From CALMSM01 sp964534095 (GTDB lineage Bacteria; Patescibacteriota; Saccharimonadia; Saccharimonadales; CALMSM01), in the NCBI GenBank assembly GCA_964534095.1, contig CAZHPF010000021.1, positions 1-11,584 on the forward strand: a stretch of 11,584 nt of DNA, written 5' to 3'. The position numbers were made by a program, and so were the translations under genes. This document shows, piece by piece, positions 1 to 5,755 of this stretch (its first letter is position 1; each line of letters starts with the position of its first letter). Below the pieces are notes generated by a model, which worked only from the letters and a program-made list of their open reading frames with translations, was not told where the DNA came from and did not search any database.

Positions 1-324
1 GATAACGTCTTTTTCGTCATTCGGGTCTTTGGGGGTGAGAGCCTCGGCGAGGCGGGCTTCGATGTCTTGTAATTTGGCGTCGGTTTCCTCGAGTTCGGTT
101 TGGGCCAGCTCAGCCAGCTCGTCACCACTCATACTGAGGGCTTCCGCCTCGGCGTAAACACGCTTCAGAGATTCACGCTGGTCAAACAGGGCAATAGTCT
201 TCTCTAGTTGGCTTTGGCGCTTAGCTAATCGAGGGTAGGACGCATCGGCAAAAATGGTCGGATCAGCTAATTTCTGCTGTAGTTCAGCGAGCTCGTGGCG
301 TAGAGACTGTTCTTTGTGTTCCAT
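1..324 (-). CDS. prfA: Peptide chain release factor 1, N-terminal part (runs off left edge)
   Basis: Not closed within the window: 108 codons are visible, starting at ATG 324 and reading leftward. RF1 recognises UAA/UAG in the ribosomal A site and triggers peptide release. The visible part is the N-terminal helical region, rich in Glu, Gln and Leu, ending in LTPKDPNDEKDV. This matches the family stretch just before the conserved RAGAGGEE-type segment, which lies outside. The codon-recognition and GGQ motifs are therefore not visible. The rpmE then prfA order, both on the minus strand, is a common bacterial arrangement and supports the call. The start has no clear Shine-Dalgarno sequence; a TATACT box lies only 10 nt upstream, so the transcript leader would be very short. 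RF1 rather than RF2 is inferred from the neighbour and the sequence style. Confidence 0.88.
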   Translation of the reverse strand, partial: MEHKEQSLRHELAELQQKLADPTIFADASYPRLAKRQSQLEKTIALFDQRESLKRVYAEAEALSMSGDELAELAQTELEETDAKLQDIEARLAEALTPKDPNDEKDVI

Positions 325-334
325 AGGTAGCTCT

Positions 335-364
335 AGTATAAAGAAAACCGCCCGTTTGTGCGAA
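335..364 (-). promoter_or_regulatory. Putative prfA promoter overlapping the rpmE terminator
   Basis: The minus strand carries TATACT (340 to 335) with TTCGCA (364 to 359) 18 nt upstream, a 4/6 match to TTGACA. The -10 box ends 10 nt before the prfA ATG, giving an expected 3-5 nt mRNA leader. The -35 lies inside the terminator hairpin loop. Confidence 0.45.
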
Positions 365-377
365 CTAACTGGCGGTT
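339..377 (-). terminator. Putative intrinsic terminator between rpmE and prfA
   Basis: On the minus strand, AACCGCC (377 to 371) pairs with GGCGGTT (352 to 346), with an inner GTT/AAC pairing. The stem is followed directly by a T-rich tail, TTTTCTTT when the last stem bases are included. It lies 14 nt after the rpmE stop codon. The 18-nt loop is long for a terminator, so confidence is moderate. Confidence 0.55.
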
Positions 378-390
378 GTCGAAGCGCGCG

Positions 391-741
391 TTAGCGTTCG
401 GTTTCGGCTTCGACTTTCTTTTCTTGTTTTTCAACTTTAGCGGCTTTGCGGTCGTCCTTTTTGCTGGCAGCCTTTTGCAACGCATCGGCGCGTTTTTTGG
501 CAGCGTCTTGACGAGCCTTGAATTTATCAACACGTCCTTCAATATCTAGCAGCTTCTCTTGACCGGTGAAGAAAGGATGGCTAGAGCTGGTAATATGTAC
601 TTTCACTAATGGGTATTCGACGCCATCTAAGGTAATGACGTCTGAGGTAGACACCGTTGACTTTGTCAAAAACGTTTCGTTGGTGTTGAGATCCTGAAAC
701 ACTACGGGGCGGTAGTTGTCCGGATGAAGGTCTTTTTTCAT
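391..741 (-). CDS. rpmE: Ribosomal protein bL31, type B (zinc-free), with C-terminal Lys/Ala-rich tail
   Basis: A 116-aa large-subunit protein. The N-terminal 80 residues follow the L31 type B pattern: start MKKDLHPDNYRPVVF, then FLTKSTV, then YPLVKVHITSSSHPFFTG, then the GRVDKF end motif. There is no cysteine, so the CxxC zinc site of type A L31 is absent, which defines type B. Residues 80-116 form a charged extension rich in Lys, Ala and Glu, longer than the usual ~80-90 aa. The start at 741 is chosen because an AAGGA Shine-Dalgarno sequence lies 5 nt upstream on the minus strand and because the family begins with this MKK.D.HP segment; longer upstream reading is noncoding leader. It is divergent from rpsB and precedes prfA. 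Confidence 0.93.
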   Translation of the reverse strand: MKKDLHPDNYRPVVFQDLNTNETFLTKSTVSTSDVITLDGVEYPLVKVHITSSSHPFFTGQEKLLDIEGRVDKFKARQDAAKKRADALQKAASKKDDRKAAKVEKQEKKVEAETER

Positions 742-810
742 GATGTTCCTTGGCTTCTTAGTTGAACCGGTTAGCAGTAAGCCTGGCTGCAGTCGGTGTA
801 TAACTGAAGT

Positions 811-839
811 ATAGTAGCGAAAACATCTCCTATTGTCAA
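811..839 (-). promoter_or_regulatory. rpmE promoter, sharing its -35 with the rpsB promoter
   Basis: On the minus strand a perfect TTGACA (839 to 834) is followed after 17 nt by TACTAT (816 to 811, 4/6 to TATAAT). An overlapping TATACT (813 to 808) would have a 20-nt spacer. The predicted transcript start is near 804, giving an rpmE leader of about 60 nt. Confidence 0.65.
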
Positions 840-861
840 TCTGGTATGCCTCTGTTACAAT
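833..861 (+). promoter_or_regulatory. rpsB promoter
   Basis: TTGTCA (833-838, 5/6) and TACAAT (856-861, 5/6) are separated by exactly 17 nt, with a predicted start near 868. The -35 overlaps the minus-strand TTGACA of rpmE within the 7-bp segment TTGTCAA (833-839). Confidence 0.75.
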
Positions 862-891
862 GCTAGAGATAAAAACAAGCAGGTTTGGGGA

Positions 892-957
892 TGATCCTCT
901 GACGATAAGGCTTGCGAAAGCCTCCGTATAGCGCTCAAACTGGTGAACCAAGGATCA
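892..957 (+). ncRNA. Structured 5' leader of rpsB, candidate S2 autoregulatory element
   Basis: Within the ~109-nt rpsB leader, TGATCCT (892-898) pairs perfectly with AGGATCA (951-957). The closed region contains a perfect hairpin AGGCTT / AAGCCT with a GCGA (GNRA-type) tetraloop (908-923) and a second short hairpin possibility TGG-TGAA-CCA (941-949). The outer stem ends 1 nt before the AAAGGA ribosome-binding site (959-964). Leaders that bind S2 and control rpsB are known in other bacteria; that this one does so is inference. Confidence 0.55.
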
Positions 958-976
958 GAAAGGAATCTATAGAATT

Positions 977-1705
977 ATGGCTATAGAAGTAGACATCAAG
1001 AAACTGTTGGAGGCAGGGGCGCACTTTGGCCACAAAACGAGCCGCTGGCACCCGCGAATGGCGCAGTATATCCATAGCAAACGTGAAGGCACACACATCA
1101 TTGACCTCACCAAAACGGTGGCAGAACTGGATGTCGCACTTGCGTTTGTCGAAAAAACCGCGAGCGAAGGAAAGCAGATATTGGTAGTCGGCACTAAGCG
1201 CCAAGCTCACGACATTGTCAAACAGCTTGCTGAAGCCACTGGTATGCCTTACGTGGTGGAACGATGGTTGGGCGGCATGCTAACTAATCGAAATACCATG
1301 AGTGTCCGTATCAAGCATCTCAAAGATCTTGAGGCCAACATGGAAAACGGCGCGTTGGCCAACAAGTACAATAAACTGGAAGTACAACGTTTCCAGGAAG
1401 AGATAGAAGCCATGAACCATATTTATGGCGGGATCAAGAATATAGCTGCTAAACCAGGAGCGGTGTTCGTTACGGATATTAATAACGATATCAACGCGGT
1501 TCGCGAAGCTCGTAAGCTTGGTATAAAAATTATTGGCATTGCTGACACCAATGTAGATCCAACACTAGTTGATTATCCTATTCCTGCCAATGATGATGCA
1601 ATCAAAACGTTGCAACTGGTATGTGACTACTTGCAGCAGGCTATCGAAGCGGGTAAGGCTGTCTACGCCAAAAAGCAACCTGCAGCCGATAAAGACGAAG
1701 CGTAA
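977..1705 (+). CDS. rpsB: 30S ribosomal protein uS2
   Basis: A 242-aa protein, the usual length for S2, which joins the small subunit late and sits between head and body. Family landmarks are visible: the LLEAGAHFGHKTSRWHP block at residues 9-25, the YIHSKREGTHIIDLTKT block following it, YVVERWLGGMLTNRNT near residue 95, and a C-terminal half with GAVFVTDINND and the ADTNVDPTLVDYPIPANDDA segment. The C-terminus is a short Lys/Ala-rich tail. The start at 977 is set by the MAIEVDIKKLLEAG beginning typical of the family; a Shine-Dalgarno-like AAAGGA lies 12 nt upstream, a slightly long spacing. It is first in the rpsB-tsf-frr run and is preceded by a promoter and a structured leader. Confidence 0.97.
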   Translation: MAIEVDIKKLLEAGAHFGHKTSRWHPRMAQYIHSKREGTHIIDLTKTVAELDVALAFVEKTASEGKQILVVGTKRQAHDIVKQLAEATGMPYVVERWLGGMLTNRNTMSVRIKHLKDLEANMENGALANKYNKLEVQRFQEEIEAMNHIYGGIKNIAAKPGAVFVTDINNDINAVREARKLGIKIIGIADTNVDPTLVDYPIPANDDAIKTLQLVCDYLQQAIEAGKAVYAKKQPAADKDEA

Positions 1706-1720
1706 ACTATATTGTATAAG

Positions 1721-1739
1721 TCCTGAAACTAATTCAGGA
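1721..1739 (+). other. Intercistronic hairpin between rpsB and tsf
   Basis: TCCTGAA (1721-1727) and TTCAGGA (1733-1739) form a perfect 7-bp stem with a 5-nt loop. No T tract follows, so it is not a typical terminator. It may modulate rpsB/tsf mRNA processing or partial read-through. It sits just upstream of the tsf ribosome-binding site (1749-1756). Confidence 0.5.
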
Positions 1740-1763
1740 TAACCATAAGGAAAGGACAAAAAC

Positions 1764-2363
1764 GTGGCAATTAGTATCGAAGACATTAAGCGACTTAAGA
1801 GTTTGACAGGCGTCGGTTTAACGGACGCAAAAGCTGCCTTGACGGAAACTAAGGGTGACTTTGATAAAGCGTTGGAAGCAATGCGCAAAAAGGGTCTCAC
1901 CAAGGCAGAGAAAAAAGGTGAGCGCGAAGCTCGCGAAGGCCTGGTAGATGCTTATGTACACAGTGGACGTATCGGTGTAGTGGTAGAAGTAAACTGCGAA
2001 ACCGACTTCGTGGCTCGTACTGATGACTTCAAAGCATTTGTGCACGACGTAGCAATGCATATTGCGGCTGCTAATCCAGAGTACGTAACGGCTGAGCAGA
2101 TTCCAGAAGATGTTCGCGCTGAAAAAGCGGCTGAGTTTAGCGAAAAGGCCAAGACAGAGGGTAAGCCAGAAGCTATGCTTACAAATATTGTCGAAGGTAT
2201 GCTCAAAAAACATTTTGCAGAAAAATGTTTGCTTGACCAACCGTTTATCAAAAATCCAGACCAAACAGTCGGCGACTTGCTCAAAGAAAGCATCGCCAAA
2301 CTGGGCGAAAACATGGTGATTCGCCGTTTTGCCCGCGTAGAGCTTGGCCAAGTCACTGACTAA
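1764..2363 (+). CDS. tsf: Translation elongation factor Ts
   Basis: A 199-aa guanine-nucleotide exchange factor that recycles EF-Tu:GDP to EF-Tu:GTP. Residues 1-50 are the UBA-like N-terminal domain with the TGVGLTDAKAAL motif. The core signature CETDFVARTDDF follows at about 78-89, and the C-terminal VGDLLKESIAKLGENMVIRRFARVE pattern of the dimerisation/core region ends the protein. The length fits the short EF-Ts class (about 200 aa) rather than the E. coli ~280-aa form. The start is GTG at 1764, chosen because it begins the family MA.S.EDIK.L segment and has GGAAAGGA 7 nt upstream. It follows rpsB by 58 nt with a hairpin in the gap, and pyrH does not follow it. Confidence 0.96.
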   Translation: MAISIEDIKRLKSLTGVGLTDAKAALTETKGDFDKALEAMRKKGLTKAEKKGEREAREGLVDAYVHSGRIGVVVEVNCETDFVARTDDFKAFVHDVAMHIAAANPEYVTAEQIPEDVRAEKAAEFSEKAKTEGKPEAMLTNIVEGMLKKHFAEKCLLDQPFIKNPDQTVGDLLKESIAKLGENMVIRRFARVELGQVTD

Positions 2364-2384
2364 GGTTAAATAGTAGCCGTAGCG

Positions 2385-2390
2385 TATAAT
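2385..2390 (+). promoter_or_regulatory. Putative -10 box upstream of frr
   Basis: A perfect TATAAT lies between tsf and frr, 24 nt before the frr ATG, with the AAGGAG ribosome-binding site (2404-2409) after it. No good -35 is visible at 16-18 nt spacing, so this may be a weak internal promoter in the rpsB-tsf-frr run. Confidence 0.45.
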
Positions 2391-2414
2391 ACTTACCGGA
2401 CACAAGGAGCACAG

Positions 2415-2966
2415 ATGGATCTAAGTACGTACAAACAAAAAATGAAATCGGCGGTAGAACGTTTTTATGAAGAGCTTAAAAAGGTTCGGACTGGTCGTGC
2501 GCATGCTGGTATGTTAGACGGTGTCACTGTTACAGCATATGGAACACCTATGCCGCTCAACCAAGTGGCAAATGTCACCGCCCCGGAAGCGCAATTGCTG
2601 CAAATTACCCCGTTTGATCCTGGTAATTTGCAGGCTATTGCAAGCGCCATCCGTGATAACCCCTCGCTTGGGCTTAACCCTAGTGACGATGGTCATGTAG
2701 TCCGTGTGCCCATTCCGCCGCTTAACGAAGAGCGTCGTCGTGAGTACGTTAAGATTGTGGGCGGGAAAGTCGAAGACTGCATGATAGTACTCCGTAATAT
2801 TCGCCATGACGCCTTCGGGGATATTCAAGCTGCTAAAAAGGATAAATCAATCGGTGAAGACGATGCAAATCGCTTGCAAAAACAGATTGATGAAGAGATG
2901 GCATCTAAAAAATCAGAAGTAGAAGTGGCAGCCAAAACCAAAGAACAAGAAATCATGACCGTATAG
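2415..2966 (+). CDS. frr: Ribosome recycling factor
   Basis: A 183-aa protein of normal length (about 185). With EF-G, RRF splits post-termination ribosomes. Family landmarks are ELKKVRTGRAHAGMLDGV at about residues 20-37, the short segment YGTPMPLNQVANVTAPEA, then NPSLGLNPSDDG and the IPPLNEERRREYVK block of the domain I/II hinge. It ends with the long C-terminal helix rich in Lys and Glu. The start at ATG 2415 has AAGGAG 5 nt upstream and matches the family N-terminus. It lies 51 nt after tsf. The stop codon lies inside a 6-bp inverted repeat (GTATAG 2961-2966 / CTATAC 2979-2984) without a T tract. Confidence 0.97.
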   Translation: MDLSTYKQKMKSAVERFYEELKKVRTGRAHAGMLDGVTVTAYGTPMPLNQVANVTAPEAQLLQITPFDPGNLQAIASAIRDNPSLGLNPSDDGHVVRVPIPPLNEERRREYVKIVGGKVEDCMIVLRNIRHDAFGDIQAAKKDKSIGEDDANRLQKQIDEEMASKKSEVEVAAKTKEQEIMTV

Positions 2967-3000
2967 TACTTTTCTAAGCTATACATGTTGTGAGTTGGAG

Positions 3001-3006
3001 TATAAT
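3001..3006 (+). promoter_or_regulatory. Putative -10 box for the 43-aa ORF / sodC unit
   Basis: A perfect TATAAT lies 25 nt upstream of the ATG at 3032, with the strong AAGGAGG ribosome-binding site (3021-3027) between them. No convincing -35 is visible at standard spacing. The gap from the frr stop is only 34 nt. Confidence 0.5.
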
Positions 3007-3031
3007 AGCAAGGAAAGCTAAAGGAGGGGTT

Positions 3032-3163
3032 ATGTATACGTTATTTGCTCATCACAATGCGATTCACAATGAGAGCAACCGGGCGTTGCTCGTAAGCGCT
3101 GTATCGCTATTGGTTATCGTAGCCGTGGTAGCGGTATTGGTAAAAAAGGGTAGCGACAAATGA
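3032..3163 (+). CDS. 43-aa single-pass membrane mini-protein overlapping sodC
   Basis: A short ORF with the strongest Shine-Dalgarno of the window (AAGGAGG, 4 nt before the ATG). Residues 1-17 are polar (MYTLFAHHNAIHNESNR), residues 18-37 are a continuous hydrophobic helix (ALLVSAVSLLVIVAVVAVLV), and residues 38-43 are KKGSDK, consistent with one membrane span. Its TGA (3161-3163) overlaps the sodC ATG (3160-3162) as ATGA, which suggests coupled translation. SodC enzymes are normally exported and this SodC lacks its own signal, so this peptide looks like the anchor half of a membrane-bound SodC read in a different frame. One extra A in the AAA at 3158-3160 would join the two ORFs. Whether this is a true two-gene arrangement or a frameshift cannot be settled here. 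The peptide itself has no recognised family. Confidence 0.7.
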   Translation: MYTLFAHHNAIHNESNRALLVSAVSLLVIVAVVAVLVKKGSDK

Positions 3164-3690
3164 GCGTTGACCTCCAGGCGGACAATAAAACTGTTACAGG
3201 GCGGGCGAAAGCACAAGTAGTTGGCCCCAGGGTTGAGGGCGAGGCCATGTTTACTGAGTACGATGTTGATGGGTATAAGTATGTCCATGTCAAAGTTGAG
3301 CTAAAGGGTGATCCGGCAGTGCTGACGCCCGGCAAACACGCTGTGCATATCCACGAAAAAGCAGCGTGCGATTGCGAAGGCTTTAAATGTGCCGGTGGGC
3401 ACTTTGACCCAGGTTCTTCTGGCAACACAGACCCGGATGCCAATCACGGGTATCATGCCGGCGATTTGCCAAGTATTACGATTGGCAGTGACGGTAAGGG
3501 AGTGCTAGAAGCGGTAACAAACCGGCTCACGCTTTCTGCCGGACCAGTCTCAATTTTGGATAAAAAATCAGCGCCCGAAGGCACTTCGGTAATGGTGCAT
3601 GGCAACCCTGACCCCTACACACCAGGTGAAAGCGGATCGGGGCATAGCGGCGGTCCACGGCTTGCGTGTGGCACAATCGAATCTGCGTAG
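3160..3690 (+). CDS. sodC: Cu/Zn superoxide dismutase
   Basis: A 176-aa enzyme that dismutates superoxide to O2 and H2O2. Metal ligands are readable: HAVHIHE gives copper ligands H63 and H65; GGHF gives bridging H81; H96, H99 and D102 in NHGYHAGDLP are the likely zinc ligands; VMVHG gives copper ligand H147. RLACGTIE near the C-terminus supplies the active-site Arg (R167) and the conserved disulfide cysteine C170; its partner is among C70, C72 and C77, an unusually Cys-rich stretch. There is no signal peptide or lipobox, although bacterial SodC is normally outside the cytoplasm. The upstream 43-aa TM peptide overlaps by ATGA and may be the missing anchor. An AAAGGG element 10 nt upstream is a weak ribosome-binding candidate. 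Confidence 0.93.
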   Translation: MSVDLQADNKTVTGRAKAQVVGPRVEGEAMFTEYDVDGYKYVHVKVELKGDPAVLTPGKHAVHIHEKAACDCEGFKCAGGHFDPGSSGNTDPDANHGYHAGDLPSITIGSDGKGVLEAVTNRLTLSAGPVSILDKKSAPEGTSVMVHGNPDPYTPGESGSGHSGGPRLACGTIESA

Positions 3691-3707
3691 ACTTCTTGTT
3701 CGCTTGA

Positions 3708-3732
3708 CACTAAATTCGTTCACTTTTTAGTG
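3708..3732 (+). repeat. Inverted repeat covering the rseP -35 region
   Basis: CACTAAA (3708-3714) and TTTAGTG (3726-3732) form a perfect 7-bp inverted repeat with an 11-nt loop. It lies 17 nt after the sodC stop and overlaps the putative -35 of rseP. There is no T tract after it, so an operator is as likely as a transcript 3' end structure. Confidence 0.45.
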
Positions 3733-3747
3733 AGCTTCGCCTATACT
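3719..3747 (+). promoter_or_regulatory. rseP promoter (predicted leaderless transcript)
   Basis: TTCACT (3719-3724, 4/6) is followed after 17 nt by TATACT (3742-3747). The -10 ends 8 nt before ATG 3756, so the transcript should begin at or 1-2 nt before the start codon. There is no Shine-Dalgarno sequence. Confidence 0.6.
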
Positions 3748-3755
3748 AGGTGCTA

Positions 3756-4955
3756 ATGTCTATATTTTTGTTGATTGTGGGGCTAGTAGCGTTTGTGGGC
3801 TTGGTAGTTGCTCATGAATTAGGGCATTTTATCGTGGCACGGCGCAACGGTGTTGAAGCGGAAGAATTTGGCATTGGCTTTCCGCCTACCTTATGGCGAC
3901 GTCGAGTAAAAAGCAAAAAAGGTGATTATGACTTGACGTTTAATCTTTTGCCGCTAGGTGGGTATGTAAAACTCAAAGGCGAACATGATGCCGATACTCA
4001 TAAAGGGGCGTTTGGGGCTGCCAGTTTGCGCGCAAAAAGTAAAATTATGCTCGCTGGCGTGGCGGTAAACTTTGTGCTGGCAATTGTCATACTCACTGGA
4101 GTGGCCATGACAGGGCTACCGAAAGTTATTACCGGGGAGCAGTTTGGGGAAGAACAATTTAGCGTGGCGAGTGATACTACCATTATCAAAAACGAGGTGC
4201 TGGTAAGTTATGTAGAAGAAAGTTCTCCGGCTAGCAAAGCCGGACTACTGCCAGGCGATCAGCTGCTCCGAGTGGAAACCCAACAAGAAGGCTCTATTGA
4301 TATCCAACATGCCGCACAGCTCGGAACGATTACGAAAGAGCATGCCGGACAAACGCTGGATCTCATATATAAGCGTGATGGGAAGCAGCAGCACACGAAT
4401 GCCCAGCTGCGGTCATTCGAAGAAGTTGAGGCAAGTTTGAACACCGATCAACCAAAGGGTTATCTGGGGGTCGCCCAGACGGAGCTGGCTATCCAGCGCA
4501 GTACATGGAGCGCACCGATTGTAGCGCTTGGGTTAAGCGAACAAATGACCAGGTTGACACTAAAAGGAGTATGGAGCGCCTTGCGAGGACTCGGGTCATT
4601 AACGGCTGGGCTCGTTACTGGGAATAGCTCTGCACGGAGCAACGGGCAAACAGCTGCATCAGAACAGGTGAGCGGGCCAGTAGGTATATTCATGATCCTG
4701 AAACAGGGTACCTCACGGGGCTTAGGGTTTGTAATGTTTATTATTGGGATTATTTCGCTCACGCTGGCTATTATGAATGTGTTGCCTATTCCGGCATTAG
4801 ATGGCGGACGGTTCTATCTGGTGCTAATATCCCGCTTGTTATTTAAGCGACCGCTCAGCCAAAAGACAGAAGAAAGGGTAGTAGGAACGGCGTTTATGGC
4901 GCTCATGGCGCTGTTTGTGCTCATCACGATTGTTGATGTGCGGAGATTTTGGTAA
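3756..4955 (+). CDS. rseP: RseP-type site-2 intramembrane metalloprotease (M50)
   Basis: A 399-aa multi-pass membrane zinc protease that cleaves substrates within the membrane, typically anti-sigma factors or signal-peptide remnants. The first membrane segment ends in HELGH (H20, E21, H24), giving the HExxH catalytic site. The segment FNLLPLGGYVK follows at residues 62-72. A single PDZ domain spans about 145-225 (SPASKAGLLPGDQLLRV). The third zinc ligand motif NVLPIPALDGG is at 341-351, followed by a final hydrophobic segment. ATG 3756 was chosen over an in-frame GTG at 3750 because the TATACT box at 3742-3747 would place the transcript start downstream of the GTG. The next gene starts directly after its TAA. 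Substrates cannot be read from the sequence. Confidence 0.93.
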   Translation: MSIFLLIVGLVAFVGLVVAHELGHFIVARRNGVEAEEFGIGFPPTLWRRRVKSKKGDYDLTFNLLPLGGYVKLKGEHDADTHKGAFGAASLRAKSKIMLAGVAVNFVLAIVILTGVAMTGLPKVITGEQFGEEQFSVASDTTIIKNEVLVSYVEESSPASKAGLLPGDQLLRVETQQEGSIDIQHAAQLGTITKEHAGQTLDLIYKRDGKQQHTNAQLRSFEEVEASLNTDQPKGYLGVAQTELAIQRSTWSAPIVALGLSEQMTRLTLKGVWSALRGLGSLTAGLVTGNSSARSNGQTAASEQVSGPVGIFMILKQGTSRGLGFVMFIIGIISLTLAIMNVLPIPALDGGRFYLVLISRLLFKRPLSQKTEERVVGTAFMALMALFVLITIVDVRRFW

Positions 4956-5726
4956 ATGACGGGCATCCAGAACTCGGCGGCTCGCTACTATAGTCCTGCG
5001 ACAGCTGTAGCGGTGACCATTTTGGTCTTTTTTGGATCGCAAGTTGTGGGAGCGTTATTGTTCGGAGCGATTTTGTTGCTGATACCTGGTCTGAGCGGTT
5101 TGAGTGGTACCGAAATACAAGCAAGGCTGACTGAAAATCCCTGGTTATACTTAGGACTTATTGCGGCAATTGAGGGATTAGCGGTCAGTATTTTGTATTG
5201 GTGTATGGGTCGGCGGAGTATCTCACTCAAGGCGCTGGGATTTAATACCTTCCAGCCGTCGTATGTTTGGAAGGCAGCCATTGGATATGCGGCAGTGTTT
5301 GGGTTGAGTATAGTGGTGCTTAGCGGGCTAAGTGTATTGCTCCCGCAAGTCAATCTTTCTCAAGAGCAAGACCTTGGTATAACGGCGACTGCTTCGGGCG
5401 CAGGTCTAGTGGCTATGTTTGCAGCACTGGTAGTGATTCCGCCGTTTGTGGAAGAGTTTATGATGCGCGGATTTTTGTTTACTAATCTTCGGTCGGTATT
5501 ATCATTCGGGTGGTCGTCAGCTATTGTTAGTGCTTTATTTGGGCTAGCACATATCACACAAACCGAGAATGGATTGTTCTGGAGCGGTGCTATAAACTTT
5601 TTTGTCCTGTCTATGGTGCTTTGTTATATGCGCGAGAAGACAGGGAGTTTGTGGCCTTGCATTGGCATACATGTACTCCAGAATGGCGTGGCGTTTCTGG
5701 CGCTTTATATTTGGAAAGTTGCATAG
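4956..5726 (+). CDS. CPBP/CAAX-type intramembrane metalloprotease
   Basis: A 256-aa polytopic membrane protein with about seven or eight hydrophobic segments. The CPBP (Abi/CAAX protease) motifs are present in order: EEFMMR at residues 166-171 (EExxxR), FGLAH at 195-199 (FxxxH), and HVLQN at 239-243 (HxxxN/B). All proposed catalytic Glu and His residues are therefore retained. The ATG abuts the TAA of rseP with no gap, so the two membrane proteases are surely co-transcribed and probably translationally coupled. Bacterial members are linked to peptide maturation, immunity to bacteriocins, or membrane-protein turnover; which applies here is unknown. The stop codon lies inside the promoter of the downstream attenuator leader. 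Confidence 0.88.
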   Translation: MTGIQNSAARYYSPATAVAVTILVFFGSQVVGALLFGAILLLIPGLSGLSGTEIQARLTENPWLYLGLIAAIEGLAVSILYWCMGRRSISLKALGFNTFQPSYVWKAAIGYAAVFGLSIVVLSGLSVLLPQVNLSQEQDLGITATASGAGLVAMFAALVVIPPFVEEFMMRGFLFTNLRSVLSFGWSSAIVSALFGLAHITQTENGLFWSGAINFFVLSMVLCYMREKTGSLWPCIGIHVLQNGVAFLALYIWKVA

Positions 5727-5747
5727 TAATGCATAGTGTGCTATAAT
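5719..5747 (+). promoter_or_regulatory. Promoter of the kinase-proS attenuator
   Basis: TTGCAT (5719-5724) and TATAAT (5742-5747) are separated by 17 nt. A TG lies one base upstream of the -10 (5739-5740), making an extended -10. The predicted start is about 5754, 2 nt before the leader-peptide ATG. The -35 overlaps the stop codon of the CPBP gene. Confidence 0.7.
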
Positions 5748-5755
5748 AAAAAGAT

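Noticed and set aside
891..902. Mini-ORF ATG ATC CTC TGA in the rpsB leader as a regulatory peptide
   Set aside because: Only three codons, no ribosome-binding site of note, and better explained as part of the closing stem of the leader structure.
1818..2405. Long minus-strand ORF opposite tsf (195 aa)
   Set aside because: It lies antisense to a firmly identified tsf, its composition (many Phe, Cys, Ser) is typical of a shadow frame, and it has no start signals.
3142..3148. A AAA AAG slippery heptamer in the 43-aa ORF, suggesting -1 frameshifting into sodC
   Set aside because: In the -1 frame a TAG follows at 3151-3153, before the sodC ATG, so a slip there gives a slightly shorter peptide and not a fusion.
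3704..3709. Perfect TTGACA before rseP as its -35
   Set aside because: It is 32 nt from the TATACT box, too far; TTCACT at 3719-3724 has the correct 17-nt spacing.
3750..3755. GTG 3750 as the rseP start
   Set aside because: It lies only 2 nt after the -10 hexamer, upstream of the expected transcript start; ATG 3756 fits.
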